From Desulfurivibrio sp044068625 (GTDB lineage: Bacteria > Desulfobacterota > Desulfobulbia > Desulfobulbales > Desulfurivibrionaceae), in assembly GCF_044068625.1 (NCBI RefSeq), contig NZ_JBIPKH010000016.1:10736-74735 (forward strand): a stretch of 64,000 nucleotides of DNA, given 5' to 3'. Positions 27,925 through 36,693 of the stretch are shown one piece after another. The notes under the pieces were generated by a model. That model saw only the letters and a list, made by a program, of their open reading frames with translations, was not told the origin of the DNA and searched no databases. Numbering within the stretch: the first letter of the stretch is position 1; each line of letters starts with the position of its first letter. Both the position numbers and the translations under genes were made by a program.

Positions 27925-29018
27925 CTTTCCACCAGTTGCCGATAAAGGGTGTCCCGCTGCACCGGGACCCGGCCCGCCTCCCGGATCAGGCGGATCAGTT
28001 CGGTGTCGGCCATGGCCTGCTCGGCCTCGCCGCCGGCCATGCTGGTGATCAGCTCCTCCTTCACCGTCCCGTCCAGGTCGTCGGCCCCAAAGGCCAGGGC
28101 CACCTGGGCCAGTTTGGGGCCGATCATCACCCAGTAAGCCTTGATATGATCGAAATTGTCCAAGAGCAGCCGAGCCACGGCGATATTTTTCAGATCCTCC
28201 ACCCCCGAGGTTCGGGAAAGCTGGGAAAGTTGGGTGTTGCGGGGGTGGAAGGCCAGGGGAATAAAAGTGAGAAAACCACCGGTTTCATCCTGGGTCTGCC
28301 GCAACATCAAAAGATGCTCCACCCGCTCCTCGATGGTTTCGATATGGCCGTAAAGCATGGTGGCGTTGCTGCGCAGCCCCAGGCCATGGGCAACCCGGGC
28401 CACCTCCAGCCAGCCCTCACCGGAGAGCTTCTTCTCGCAGGTCAGGGCCCTGATCCGGGGGCTGAAGACCTCGGCTCCGCCGCCGGGGATCGAATCGAGC
28501 CCGGCAGCCATCAGCTCCCGCAGGGTCGCCTCCACCCCCTGGCCGGAGAGCTCGGCCAGATGGGCAATCTCCACGCAGGTGAAGCCCTGGATATGGATCT
28601 CGGGCCGCTCCTCCTTGATCGCCCTGAGCATCTCCAGGTAGTAGGAGTAGGGCAGATCGGGGTGGATTCCCCCCACCACATGGACCTCGCTGATCGGCTC
28701 GGCCAGACGGGCCCTGATCTTCTGCCGGATCTGGTCTATATCCATTTCATAGGCCAGCTTGGCCCCTTTCTCCTTGCCGAAGGCGCAAAACTTGCAGAGA
28801 TTGCTGCAGATATTGGAGTAGTTGAGGTGCTGGTTATAGATAAAATAGGCCCGATCACCATTCTTGCGCTCCCGGACCAGATTGGCCAGGTATCCCAGCA
28901 GGAGCAGATCGGGGGAGCGGTAGAGCCGTACCCCCTCTCCATGGCTCAAACGCTCGCCGGCCCTGACCTTGGCGGCGATATCGGCCAACCCGGCCTTTTG
29001 CAGTAAAGCATCGATCAT
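27921..29018 (-). CDS. mqnE: Aminofutalosine synthase (radical SAM)
   Basis: A 365-residue radical SAM protein with CSNLCKFCAFGKEKG and HVVGGIHPDLPYSYY, diagnostic of MqnE, which joins the MqnA product to the SAM-derived adenosyl group. First gene of the seven-gene menaquinone cluster. The start was set at the ATG giving MIDALLQ, with GGAA 8 bases upstream; the longer open frame upstream lacks homology-like character. Confidence 0.94.
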   Translation of the reverse strand: MIDALLQKAGLADIAAKVRAGERLSHGEGVRLYRSPDLLLLGYLANLVRERKNGDRAYFIYNQHLNYSNICSNLCKFCAFGKEKGAKLAYEMDIDQIRQKIRARLAEPISEVHVVGGIHPDLPYSYYLEMLRAIKEERPEIHIQGFTCVEIAHLAELSGQGVEATLRELMAAGLDSIPGGGAEVFSPRIRALTCEKKLSGEGWLEVARVAHGLGLRSNATMLYGHIETIEERVEHLLMLRQTQDETGGFLTFIPLAFHPRNTQLSQLSRTSGVEDLKNIAVARLLLDNFDHIKAYWVMIGPKLAQVALAFGADDLDGTVKEELITSMAGGEAEQAMADTELIRLIREAGRVPVQRDTLYRQLVER

Positions 29019-29196
29019 CTCTTGGTTTCCAATCAGCTGACGGTCAAAATAACAAAAAAAGCCGGGCGAAGCCGCTGTCCGCCTGGCAACCCCCTGCAAC
29101 AACGCAAAATCCCGCCGAGCGGGCGCCCTACAAGTAGTCGGAAACGGGGAAAATTGCAAGATATTAGCAGCCCGGTCAAGCGCCGGGCCGTTGGCC

Positions 29197-29412
29197 CTAT
29201 TCCTGCACCGGAATCCCTCTTTGCCGCAGTTTGCTCAACACCTCGCCGATCTGTTGGCGATTGCAGTCACTGATCTCGTAAACGTTTTTCATCCCATCGA
29301 GAAAGTACAGAATCAGGTGGTCGTGCTGATCGAGCTCGGCGGACCGGATATGGTCACTGTCCAGCCAGGGTTCCAGTTCGGCCATGAAATCTTGCAGGCT
29401 GCAGGTACGCAT
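29197..29412 (-). CDS. Small conserved hypothetical protein
   Basis: A 71-residue acidic protein (MRTCSLQDFMAELEPWL...) with a good ribosome site (GGGAGG, 5 bases, ATG) and neighbour-like codon use. It contains an alternating strand (HLILYFLDGMKNVYEI) and a C-terminal helix. No signal peptide or known motif. Function unknown. Confidence 0.7.
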   Translation of the reverse strand: MRTCSLQDFMAELEPWLDSDHIRSAELDQHDHLILYFLDGMKNVYEISDCNRQQIGEVLSKLRQRGIPVQE

Positions 29413-29736
29413 GGGTTCCTCCCAGTTGTTTCAGGTCGGCGGTTGGTGAAACGGGCTGATGAAGTTTACTCCAACCAGGCGGACGCAACAAGGAAACAAT
29501 GGCTCCGATCCGATTTGCATCTTTGCACGAAATCGATTATAGTTACTGGCAAATCAACGACAAATTATCCACCGCACCATAGGCCCCATCGGCGTTCCCT
29601 TTCTTTTATGTTCCGCGCAGTTCGCCCCTGCAGCCGGGCTTTCCGGCCGCACGCGTCCGCTTTAAGCCGTGAAACAACCATGATTTACGCTGATTGCCGA
29701 TGGGCGCCCAACGGCGCGCAACCAGGAGGCAACAAC
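29413..29736. other. Long leader and promoter region of ablAB
   Basis: About 320 bases without a gene: the divergent upstream region of the small protein and a leader of nearly 190 bases before ablA. A sigma-70 promoter is seen at 29515-29543; the leader between it and the ATG has no RNA motif I recognise. Confidence 0.4.
29515..29543 (+). promoter_or_regulatory. Sigma-70 promoter of ablAB
   Basis: TTGCAT, exactly 17 bases, TATAGT; predicted start about 187 bases upstream of the ablA ATG. Confidence 0.6.
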
Positions 29737-31035
29737 ATGTATTCAGGAAACTCCCCCGCCAAAGCCATGGCCCATACCCCCGAGCAGTGGGAGGACTGGC
29801 GCTGGCATCTGCGTCACTCCATCAAGAGTATCGATACGGTGGAGCGCCTGCTGGGCGTCACCTTTTCCCCGGAAAAGCGGCGGGAACTGGAGGAGACCAC
29901 CGCCCGTTTCCCCATGTCCATCACCCCCCATTATTTTTCCCTGATCGACCGCGATAATTTCGCCGATGATCCGGTTTTCCGCCAGTCGGTGCCCGACCGG
30001 GCCGAACTGCGGATCGGGGCCAGTGAACACAGCGATCCCCTGGCCGAGGACCAGGACAGCCCGGTGCCCGGCATCACCCATCGCTACCCCGACCGGGTTC
30101 TTTTTCATGTCTCCAACCTCTGCGCCATGTATTGCCGTCATTGCACCCGCAAGCGCAAGGTGGGCGATGTCGACTCGATTCCCAACCGGGAAACCATGCA
30201 GCAGGGGATCGACTATATCGCCAGAACCCCGGCCATCCGGGATGTCCTGCTCTCCGGCGGTGACCCCTTCCTGCTGGGCGACGAGCTGATCGATTGGCTG
30301 CTCACCAAGCTGCGGGCCATCGAACATGTGGAGGTGATTCGCATCGGCACCCGAACCCCGGTGGTGCTGCCCCAGCGGATCACCCCCGAGCTGGTGACCA
30401 TGCTGCGGAAGCATCACCCCATCTGGATCAACACCCACTTCAACCACCCCCGCGAGATCACCGCCCGCTCCAAAAAGGCCCTGGCCATGCTGGCCGATGC
30501 CGGTATCCCCCTGGGCAATCAGTCGGTGCTGCTGGCCGGGGTCAACGACTGCCCCCGGGTAATCAAGCGCCTGGTTCACAAGCTGGTGGCCAATCGGGTC
30601 AGACCCTACTACCTCTACCAGTGCGATCTCTCCGAAGGGCTGGCCAACTTCCGCACCCCGGTGGGCAAGGGGATCGAGATCATCGAACACCTGATCGGTC
30701 ACACCAGCGGTTTCGCCGTACCCACCTACGTGATCGACGCCCCCGGCGGCGGCGGCAAGATCCCGGTGATGCCCAACTATCTGATCTCCTGGTCCACCAA
30801 CAAGGTGGTGTTGCGTAACTTTGAAGGGGTGATCACCACCTACAAGGAGCCCGACTCCTACAAACCCTTCTTCTGCGACCGCAACTGCGAGGATTGCCAT
30901 CTTGATCTGCCCCTGGAGAACGCCGACGACCCCGCCAAGACCGTGGGGATCTCCGGCCTGCTGGCCGATTACGAGGATACCATCACCCTGGTCCCGGAAA
31001 ACAACGAACGGCTGGAACGGCGTGAGCATGAATAG
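29737..31035 (+). CDS. ablA: Lysine 2,3-aminomutase
   Basis: A 432-residue radical SAM, PLP-dependent enzyme: cluster motif CAMYCRHCTRKRK, PLP/substrate region GGGKIPVMPNYL, and the C-terminal extension with CDRNCEDCHLDL. It converts L-alpha-lysine to beta-lysine. AGGAGG precedes the ATG. Immediately followed (8-base overlap) by the acetyltransferase ablB, so the pair makes the osmolyte N-epsilon-acetyl-beta-lysine, which implies a saline or alkaline habitat. Confidence 0.95.
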   Translation: MYSGNSPAKAMAHTPEQWEDWRWHLRHSIKSIDTVERLLGVTFSPEKRRELEETTARFPMSITPHYFSLIDRDNFADDPVFRQSVPDRAELRIGASEHSDPLAEDQDSPVPGITHRYPDRVLFHVSNLCAMYCRHCTRKRKVGDVDSIPNRETMQQGIDYIARTPAIRDVLLSGGDPFLLGDELIDWLLTKLRAIEHVEVIRIGTRTPVVLPQRITPELVTMLRKHHPIWINTHFNHPREITARSKKALAMLADAGIPLGNQSVLLAGVNDCPRVIKRLVHKLVANRVRPYYLYQCDLSEGLANFRTPVGKGIEIIEHLIGHTSGFAVPTYVIDAPGGGGKIPVMPNYLISWSTNKVVLRNFEGVITTYKEPDSYKPFFCDRNCEDCHLDLPLENADDPAKTVGISGLLADYEDTITLVPENNERLERREHE

Positions 31036-31882
31036 CGATCGGACCATCACCATCGGCCGGTCACTGATCCAGCATGGCAAGAGCAGTGACCGGGTTTATC
31101 TGATGAAGGCCGCCGACGAGGATATGCCGGGGTTGCTCAATGAGCTGGAACGGTTGGCCGGCCAGGAGGATTACGGCAAGATTTTTGCCAAGGCCCCCGC
31201 CCGTTGGGGCCGGGAGTTTGCCGCCGCCGGCTACCGGGTGGAAGCGGAGGTGCCCGGCTTTTACCAGGGCCGGGAAAGCGGGCTGTTTCTGGGAAAATAC
31301 TTCAAGGAGGAGCGGGCGGAAATGGCCGCCGGCGAAGAGATCGCGGCGGTGCTGAATCTTTGCGCGCAAAAGGAGACGGCCACCCCGGCCCCGGCCCAAT
31401 CCCCCGGGGAGGACTACCTGGTCCGCCTTTGCACCCCGGCGGATTGCGAGGCCATGGCCGAACTTTATCGCCGGGTCTTCCCCTCCTACCCCTTCCCGAT
31501 CCACGATCCGGAGTTCCTGGGCCGGACCATGGCCGAACAGGTCTGCTACGTCGGGGCCTGGCGCCAGGGGCGGCCCGCGGCCCTGGCTTCGGCGGAGTTT
31601 TCTGCCACCGCGAGCCACGCCGAGATGACCGATTTCGCCACCGCCCCCGAGGATCGCGGCCGGCGGCTGGCCGCCCGGCTGCTAACCGGCCTGGAAGAGG
31701 AGATGGCGGCCCGGGAGATCAAGCTGGCCTACACCATTGCCCGGGCCCTCTCCCCCGGGATGAATCTCGCCTTCGCCCGGGCCGGCTATCGCCACGCCGG
31801 CACCCTGGTCAACAACACCCAGATCTGCGGACGGATCGAAAGCATGAACGTCTGGCACAAACCCCTGGCCAGCCAGGGTTGA
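31028..31882 (+). CDS. ablB: Beta-lysine N-acetyltransferase
   Basis: A 284-residue AblB-type protein: an N-terminal half typical of the family (GRSLIQHGKSSDRVYLMK) and a C-terminal GNAT domain (YLVRLCTPADCEAMAELYRRV onward, with EMTDFATAPEDRGRRLAARLL as acetyl-CoA site). It acetylates beta-lysine from AblA to the compatible solute. Its stop lies inside the first hairpin of the array that follows. Confidence 0.93.
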   Translation: MNSDRTITIGRSLIQHGKSSDRVYLMKAADEDMPGLLNELERLAGQEDYGKIFAKAPARWGREFAAAGYRVEAEVPGFYQGRESGLFLGKYFKEERAEMAAGEEIAAVLNLCAQKETATPAPAQSPGEDYLVRLCTPADCEAMAELYRRVFPSYPFPIHDPEFLGRTMAEQVCYVGAWRQGRPAALASAEFSATASHAEMTDFATAPEDRGRRLAARLLTGLEEEMAAREIKLAYTIARALSPGMNLAFARAGYRHAGTLVNNTQICGRIESMNVWHKPLASQG

Positions 31883-32025
31883 TGACTTCGCAAGAAGTCA
31901 TCAACGCGCCCAAGGATGGGCGCGCAAATCAATAGCTTGGTTTTACAAGCTGTTGATTTGTAAGGAAAACGAAAACCGCGTTTTCGTTTTCCGGGGAGCA
32001 AAAAGTCCATGGACGGACTTTTTGC
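31879..32025 (+). repeat. Array of five back-to-back perfect hairpins
   Basis: Five stem-loops almost without spacers. (1) 31879-31904: TTGATGACTTC / GAAGTCATCAA, GCAA tetraloop. (2) 31905-31924: CGCGCCC / GGGCGCG, loop AAGGAT. (3) 31925-31960: CAAATCAATAGCTTG / CAAGCTGTTGATTTG, loop GTTTTA, one T-G wobble. (4) 31964-31992: GGAAAACGAAAAC / GTTTTCGTTTTCC, loop CGC. (5) 31998-32025: GCAAAAAGTCC / GGACTTTTTGC, loop ATGGAC. They lie between the convergent ablB and cheZ-like genes. Termination is one likely role, but five structures exceed what a terminator needs. As the arms are inverted repeats, either strand can fold. Confidence 0.85.
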
Positions 32026-32049
32026 GACTTCCTCAAGATTGAAGCCGGC

Positions 32050-33573
32050 TCAAAAGCCAAAATCTTCCAGCATCTTGTTGACCGTTTCCTGATCCAACGG
32101 CCCCTCCATCTCCTCCTCGCCATCCCCGGCCACCGCTCCGAGATAGCGGTCCACATCTCCCTGGGCCAGCCGTTTGCTCTCATCGGCGGTGATCTCGGCG
32201 TTGCGCTCCTTGCTCTTGAGCTGGGAACCAAAGGAAACCACGATGGCCAGCAGTTGCATCTGGAAGTCGGAAAGCAGCTTGATAATCTTGAGAATCTGCT
32301 GGCCGGACAGATCCTGAAAGCTCAAGCTTTCGGTGATCCTGGTCACATCTTCATAGATGCTGTTGACCGAAGCGAAGGCCCCTTCAATCTTGTGGAAGAG
32401 ATCCAGCTGGTCCTCCCGGCTGATCAACCCGCCAGACCGTTGAGGCGGCTCCTCCCGCAGGGTCCCCACCAGGCCGGCCGCGGCGGCCAGCACCTCCCGC
32501 ATCTCGGCCATGACCTCCGGATCAGGGGCGGCCGGCCCAGCCACGGCCGGGGCCGGGGCGACGGCACTTGCCACCGCCGCCTCCTCCACGGGGGGGACCT
32601 CCAGGGGCAGGGAGGAATCGAGAAAGATCTCCTTCTGATTGGCCTCCATCTTAACGAAAAGGTTCTTGATCTTCTGTTCGGAACAGGAGACGGCCAGCGA
32701 GCCCAGTACATCGGTCAGGGGGATGGTGTAGAAATTATCGCTGTCGGGCTCGAGCTGGTCGGCCTTGGCGCTGATCGCCTCGACAAAGGCGTCGTAGTCG
32801 AACAGCTCGCCGGCCTTCTCCCGGGCCGCGCTGATATGCCCCTTGACCGCTTCGTTGGTACACAATTCATAGATGGTCTGGAAGATGGTGTCCAGCTCGA
32901 AGAGATAGCGTCGCCGCCCGGCCGGCGCCGCTTCCTCCGCGACCTCCTCCTCCGGGGCTGCCGGCGGGGGAACCGCCAGCTTTTCCAACAGCTCTCCAGC
33001 CCGGGTCAACTGGTGCGCAAGTTGATCAAAACGCTGGTCCGGCTGCGGGCCGGAAGGTTGCTCCGCGTCATCTCCCTCCTCCCCCCCTGCGGACTGATTG
33101 AAGGCCTGATGATTCTTCAGCTGGGAGAGCAGGGCCCGGACATCCTCGGTCTGGAGCTGGACCTTCTCCACATGATCCATGATCTCCATGGCGGCCCGTT
33201 CGGTCATCGAAACGATATCGCGCAACTGGTTTTTGGCGTCCTCGATCTTCTCCCCGGCCTCATCCAGATCCGCCCTTTTCATCTTGCGATCTTCGGCGGG
33301 CAGATCCATGATCGTGGCGCTCAAACTCTTGGCCAGCTTGCCGATATCGTTGAAAACGTTGTTGGAAACCTGCTTATAGAAATCATCCCCCGAGCAGGAA
33401 GCAGCCATGGCTCCATCGGTGGCGGGGGGAGGTGAAGGGGGAGGAATCGAAGCTGGGGCCGGGGCAACCGCCGCTCCCCCCAGGACCGTGATATTGTAAA
33501 GCAGGTTATCGGTGGTGATCCTGAAAAAACCGGTACTTACTTCCAAATTTATCTCTGTTTTATTGCCTGCCAT
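32050..33573 (-). CDS. cheZ: CheZ-family chemotaxis protein phosphatase, extended
   Basis: A 507-residue protein, more than twice the length of E. coli CheZ. The CheZ helical core is split: an N-terminal part (about 70-165, KLAKSLSATIMDLPAEDRK onward) and a C-terminal part with the catalytic-helix motif ESLSFQDLSGQQILKI. It ends in LDQETVNKMLEDFGF, the CheY-binding tail typical of CheZ. Between them is a long Pro/Ala/Glu-rich linker with a helical insert (about 230-330). It should dephosphorylate CheY-P. No other chemotaxis gene is adjacent. The second of two ATGs has the better GGGAGG spacing. Confidence 0.85.
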   Translation of the reverse strand: MAGNKTEINLEVSTGFFRITTDNLLYNITVLGGAAVAPAPASIPPPSPPPATDGAMAASCSGDDFYKQVSNNVFNDIGKLAKSLSATIMDLPAEDRKMKRADLDEAGEKIEDAKNQLRDIVSMTERAAMEIMDHVEKVQLQTEDVRALLSQLKNHQAFNQSAGGEEGDDAEQPSGPQPDQRFDQLAHQLTRAGELLEKLAVPPPAAPEEEVAEEAAPAGRRRYLFELDTIFQTIYELCTNEAVKGHISAAREKAGELFDYDAFVEAISAKADQLEPDSDNFYTIPLTDVLGSLAVSCSEQKIKNLFVKMEANQKEIFLDSSLPLEVPPVEEAAVASAVAPAPAVAGPAAPDPEVMAEMREVLAAAAGLVGTLREEPPQRSGGLISREDQLDLFHKIEGAFASVNSIYEDVTRITESLSFQDLSGQQILKIIKLLSDFQMQLLAIVVSFGSQLKSKERNAEITADESKRLAQGDVDRYLGAVAGDGEEEMEGPLDQETVNKMLEDFGF

Positions 33574-33701
33574 CATCTCCTCCCGCCAATGGTATGCTTA
33601 AGCCAAACAGCACCGCCACCCGCCCAATTGCCCACGGCAAGGGGCTTCTCCACATCCATCGGCCCAATGGCCTGAAAACTCAACAACTTTTTTACAAATA
33701 A

Positions 33702-33845
33702 TCGCCCTCGGCGACCGGCGGTCTGCCGTCCCGGATTTGCCCGCTGCCGGGCGCAGGGAAGCGCAGGAGGCTGCGGGCACCTCGCAGGCGGGCAGGATGC
33801 CCGCCGAGAATGAGGGACGGTAGACCGCCGGTCGCCGGGGGCGCT
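33702..33845. repeat. Large inverted repeat with internal hairpins
   Basis: Left arm 33710-33733 (GGCGACCGGCGGTCTGCCGT...) pairs with right arm 33814-33836, with one mismatch in 23 bases; weaker pairing extends outward to about 33702 and 33845. The 80-base interior has GCCCG-CTGC-CGGGC and the perfect GGCGGGCA-GGA-TGCCCGCC (33787-33805). This looks like a palindromic repeat element or a folded non-coding RNA between cheZ and an isochorismatase gene. No second copy seen in the window. Confidence 0.75.
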
Positions 33846-33848
33846 TGC

Positions 33849-34412
33849 TTATTTGAGGGAGGGCAGCAACTGTTTGAAGGCGGGAGTGCCGGCCTTCCCC
33901 AGCCAGTCGTAGATAATCATCTCGCTGTTGGCCACCACCGCGCCGATCTCCCGCAAGCGGGCCAGACCGGTTTGATAATTCTTTTCAGTCCGCGAAGATA
34001 CCGCGTCGGCGGGGACCCAGACCCGGAAACCGGCCAGCAAGGCCCCCAGCACCGTCTGATAGATACAGATATGGGTCTCCACCCCGCAAACAATCAAGGT
34101 GTCGATCCCTTCGCCCAAGCCACGAATATGGTTACGGGCCGCCTCGTTGTTGAAGCAACCGAATTCCAGCTTGTCGATGGGGGTGATTTCCGCCAACTCC
34201 GCCTTGACCTCGGGGACGAAATCCCCGATGCGAGCCACGTACTGGGTGGTGGCGACCACCGGAATCCCCAGGACTTTCGCGGCCTTGAGCAGCAGGGCGC
34301 TGTTGCGGGCCACCTCCTCCCGACCACAAATTACTTTCATCAAGTTTTCCTGAATATCCACCACCAACAGGGCGCAGTGGGCCGGATCCAGGTGGTAAAG
34401 CTCTCTGCTCAT
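33849..34412 (-). CDS. Isochorismatase-family cysteine hydrolase
   Basis: A 187-residue protein of the isochorismatase-like fold with a probable Asp/Lys/Cys triad: ALLVVDIQENL (Asp), ITPIDKLEFGCF (Lys), LIVCGVETHICIYQT (Cys). Substrate unknown; YcaC-like or nicotinamidase-like hydrolases share these features. Its ATG overlaps the ygiQ-like stop (4 bases), so the two are co-transcribed. Confidence 0.88.
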   Translation of the reverse strand: MSRELYHLDPAHCALLVVDIQENLMKVICGREEVARNSALLLKAAKVLGIPVVATTQYVARIGDFVPEVKAELAEITPIDKLEFGCFNNEAARNHIRGLGEGIDTLIVCGVETHICIYQTVLGALLAGFRVWVPADAVSSRTEKNYQTGLARLREIGAVVANSEMIIYDWLGKAGTPAFKQLLPSLK

Positions 34413-36214
34413 CTTTTTTCCTCCTTTCGTTTACCGCTTTTAGCTTTTTGCTGCCGCCCCCCGGCGATTTGCTCCAGGACCCGGCGCTGGGCCCGGCGCT
34501 CCCCGTCCCGGCGGGCGACATAGAGCGGCCGCCCGCTTTCCGGGTCCAGGCCGCTGACCTGGATCGCGGTGGCGATGGTGCCGGGGGTGGGGGTAAAATC
34601 CTGGAACTGGCGGGGAACCAGCCCCAGGCTCTTCAATTTGGCCGCCATCCGCTCCATATGGCGCAGGGTACAACCAGGGTGGGCGGAAATCAAATAGGGG
34701 TTGAGCAGATCGCCCTTGATCCGACGCCTTGAAGGCAACTGCCGCAGTCGGGCCAGAAACTCCTCCAGCACCTCGGGTCCCGGCTTGTGCATCAAGCGCA
34801 GCACCTCCGGCTCGGTGTGTTCGGGGGCGATCTTCAGAACCCCGGGGGTGTGGCGTTCGACAATCCGCCGCAACAGGGCCGGGGTGCGCAGCAACAGCTC
34901 CATCCGCAACCCCGAGGAGATAAAAAGGTGCTTGACCCCGGGCAGCCCGGCGGCTCGCTCCAGCAGATCCAGCAACTTTTGCTCGTCGATTTTCAGATGG
35001 CGGCAGACCTTGGGGTAGAGGCAATCGTGGCGGGGACAGGGTCCGCCGGGCCGGGCGCAGCCGCAGCCATAGAGGTTGGCGGTGGGGCCCCCCAGATCGC
35101 TGATGGTGCCGCCAAATCCCGGTTGGGCCACCACCTCCTTCACCTCGGCCAATACCGATTCGGGGCTGCGGCTGACGACCTCCGGCCCCTGGTGGCGGGC
35201 GATGGCGCAGAAGGCGCAGTTGCCGCAGCAGCCGCGGACAATGGTCAGGGAATCGCGGACCATCCGGAAGGCGGGGAGATCGCCGGCCGCCGGATGGGGC
35301 CTGCGAGTATAGGGCAAGGCGTAGAGCCGATCCAGTTCGGCCGTGGTCAAAGGCGCGGCGGGGGGATGCTGGAGCAGCCAGAGGACCTGCTGGCGCTGAA
35401 GCAACGAGGTGGCGCTCCGGCTTCGGGCCGCCTGCTCGATCAGTTTTTCAGCCGCCAGGAAGAGGCCGTGGTCGTCATCGATGGCCGCCAGGGAGGGCAG
35501 TTCCAGGGGGGGCTGGGCCAACTCCCGCTCCGCCAGTTGCCGCTGGGTCAACCGTTCACAGGTCCCGGCAATACCCGTCAGTTCCCGACCGGCCTCCAAC
35601 CGGCGGGCGATCTCCACCACCGCCCGCTCCCCCATGCCATAAACCAGCAGATCGGCCTTGGCATCGGTGAGAACCGAAGCCCGCAACTTGCGCTGCTGGT
35701 AGTCGTAATGGACAAAACGGCGCAGGGAGGCTTCCAGACCTCCCAGGATAATGGGCACTCCCGGGTAAGCCCGCCGGGCCTGCTGGGCATAAATAATGGT
35801 GGCCCGGTCCGGCCGCCGCCGCAAGCCACGCTGGCCGGCGCTGCCGAAATAGGGGTTGCCGCCGGGGGAATAGTCGTCATCGTTACGCACTTTGGCGTTG
35901 CCGGTGTAGTTGGCGACGATGGAGTCCAGATTGCCGGCGGAGATCCCGAAGAAAAGCCGGGGCCGGCCAAAACGGCGAAAATCATCGGGGCCATCGTAAC
36001 GGGGCTGGGGCAGGATCGCCACCCGATAACCGTGGACCTCCAGCCAGCGCCCGATCAGGGCCAGGCCAAAGGAGGGGTGGTCGACATAGGCATCGCCGCT
36101 GATCAGGACCACATCCACCTCCTCCCAGCCCCGGGCTTGCATCTCGGTGGCGGTAGCCGGCAGCCAGAATTTTTCCCCGTCCCGTCCTGACTTGCCGGTT
36201 TGCATTTTTTTCAT
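34409..36214 (-). CDS. ygiQ: YgiQ-family radical SAM protein
   Basis: About 601 residues: an N-terminal B12-binding-like region (DVVLISGDAYVDHPSFGLALIGRWL), a central radical SAM core with IVRGCCGNCAFCAIARHQG (CX3CX2C), and a C-terminal YgiQ extension including QDFTPTPGTIATAIQVSG. The biochemical reaction is unknown. The start is uncertain, since no strong ribosome site exists before the ATG at 36214 or the nearby internal ATG. Confidence 0.9.
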   Translation of the reverse strand: MKKMQTGKSGRDGEKFWLPATATEMQARGWEEVDVVLISGDAYVDHPSFGLALIGRWLEVHGYRVAILPQPRYDGPDDFRRFGRPRLFFGISAGNLDSIVANYTGNAKVRNDDDYSPGGNPYFGSAGQRGLRRRPDRATIIYAQQARRAYPGVPIILGGLEASLRRFVHYDYQQRKLRASVLTDAKADLLVYGMGERAVVEIARRLEAGRELTGIAGTCERLTQRQLAERELAQPPLELPSLAAIDDDHGLFLAAEKLIEQAARSRSATSLLQRQQVLWLLQHPPAAPLTTAELDRLYALPYTRRPHPAAGDLPAFRMVRDSLTIVRGCCGNCAFCAIARHQGPEVVSRSPESVLAEVKEVVAQPGFGGTISDLGGPTANLYGCGCARPGGPCPRHDCLYPKVCRHLKIDEQKLLDLLERAAGLPGVKHLFISSGLRMELLLRTPALLRRIVERHTPGVLKIAPEHTEPEVLRLMHKPGPEVLEEFLARLRQLPSRRRIKGDLLNPYLISAHPGCTLRHMERMAAKLKSLGLVPRQFQDFTPTPGTIATAIQVSGLDPESGRPLYVARRDGERRAQRRVLEQIAGGRQQKAKSGKRKEEKR

Positions 36215-36282
36215 TTTTTCGCTATCGCTTTTCGGTAGAATATAATCGACTCCCAATCCCCCCAAACAGAAAGGAGATAAAG

Positions 36283-36504
36283 ATGAAAATTGAAATCACC
36301 TATTGCACCCGCTGAAACTACCTGCCCCGCGCCTCCGGTCTGGAGGCTCAACTGCGCAAGAGGTTCCCCGACGCCGAAATCACCCTGACCGCTGGCAGCA
36401 ACGGAATCTACGATATCACAGTCGACGGCCGGGAGATATTTTCCAAACACAAGAGCGGCCGTTTCCCCGACAACGATGAAATCGTCAGGCTGCTGGCCGG
36501 TTGA
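36283..36504 (+). CDS. SelW/Rdx-family selenoprotein (UGA at codon 11 = Sec)
   Basis: ATG with AAGGAGAT 5 bases upstream opens a 73-residue frame whose 11th codon (36313-36315) is TGA and whose next stop is at 36502. The product starts MKIEITYCTR-U-NYLPRAS, the CxxU redox motif and following NYLPRA segment of the SelW/Rdx thioredoxin-like family, and later reads TAGSNGIYDITVDG and KHKSGRFPD as the family does. A SECIS-like hairpin lies 15-31 bases after the TGA. Likely a thiol/selenol oxidoreductase. Conventional gene calling would miss it. Divergent from ygiQ. Confidence 0.92.
36331..36347 (+). promoter_or_regulatory. Bacterial SECIS element of the SelW-like gene
   Basis: GCCTCC-GGTCT-GGAGGC: a 6-bp stem with the GGTCT apical loop characteristic of the E. 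coli fdhF SECIS, 21 bases between the TGA and the loop, inside the coding region as SelB requires. Confidence 0.85.
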
Positions 36505-36693
36505 CCCGACCCCGAGCTTGGGGCGCGCCCCCATCACCGGGGCACGGTAACGGGGCGCGCGTTGGCGAGGGGAGTTGGCGGCAATCGCCTTATTTTTGCC
36601 GGGGAAAAAGCGTAGGGAAGTCGGCAGCCAAGCTCGCCGGCTGCGGTGACAAACCGCCAAAAGAGCCGCCCAAGACAACGACTTTGGGGACCG

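Noticed and set aside
29019..29159. N-terminal extension of mqnE
   Set aside because: No ribosome site and no match to the family N-terminus; the ATG at 29018 fits the usual length.
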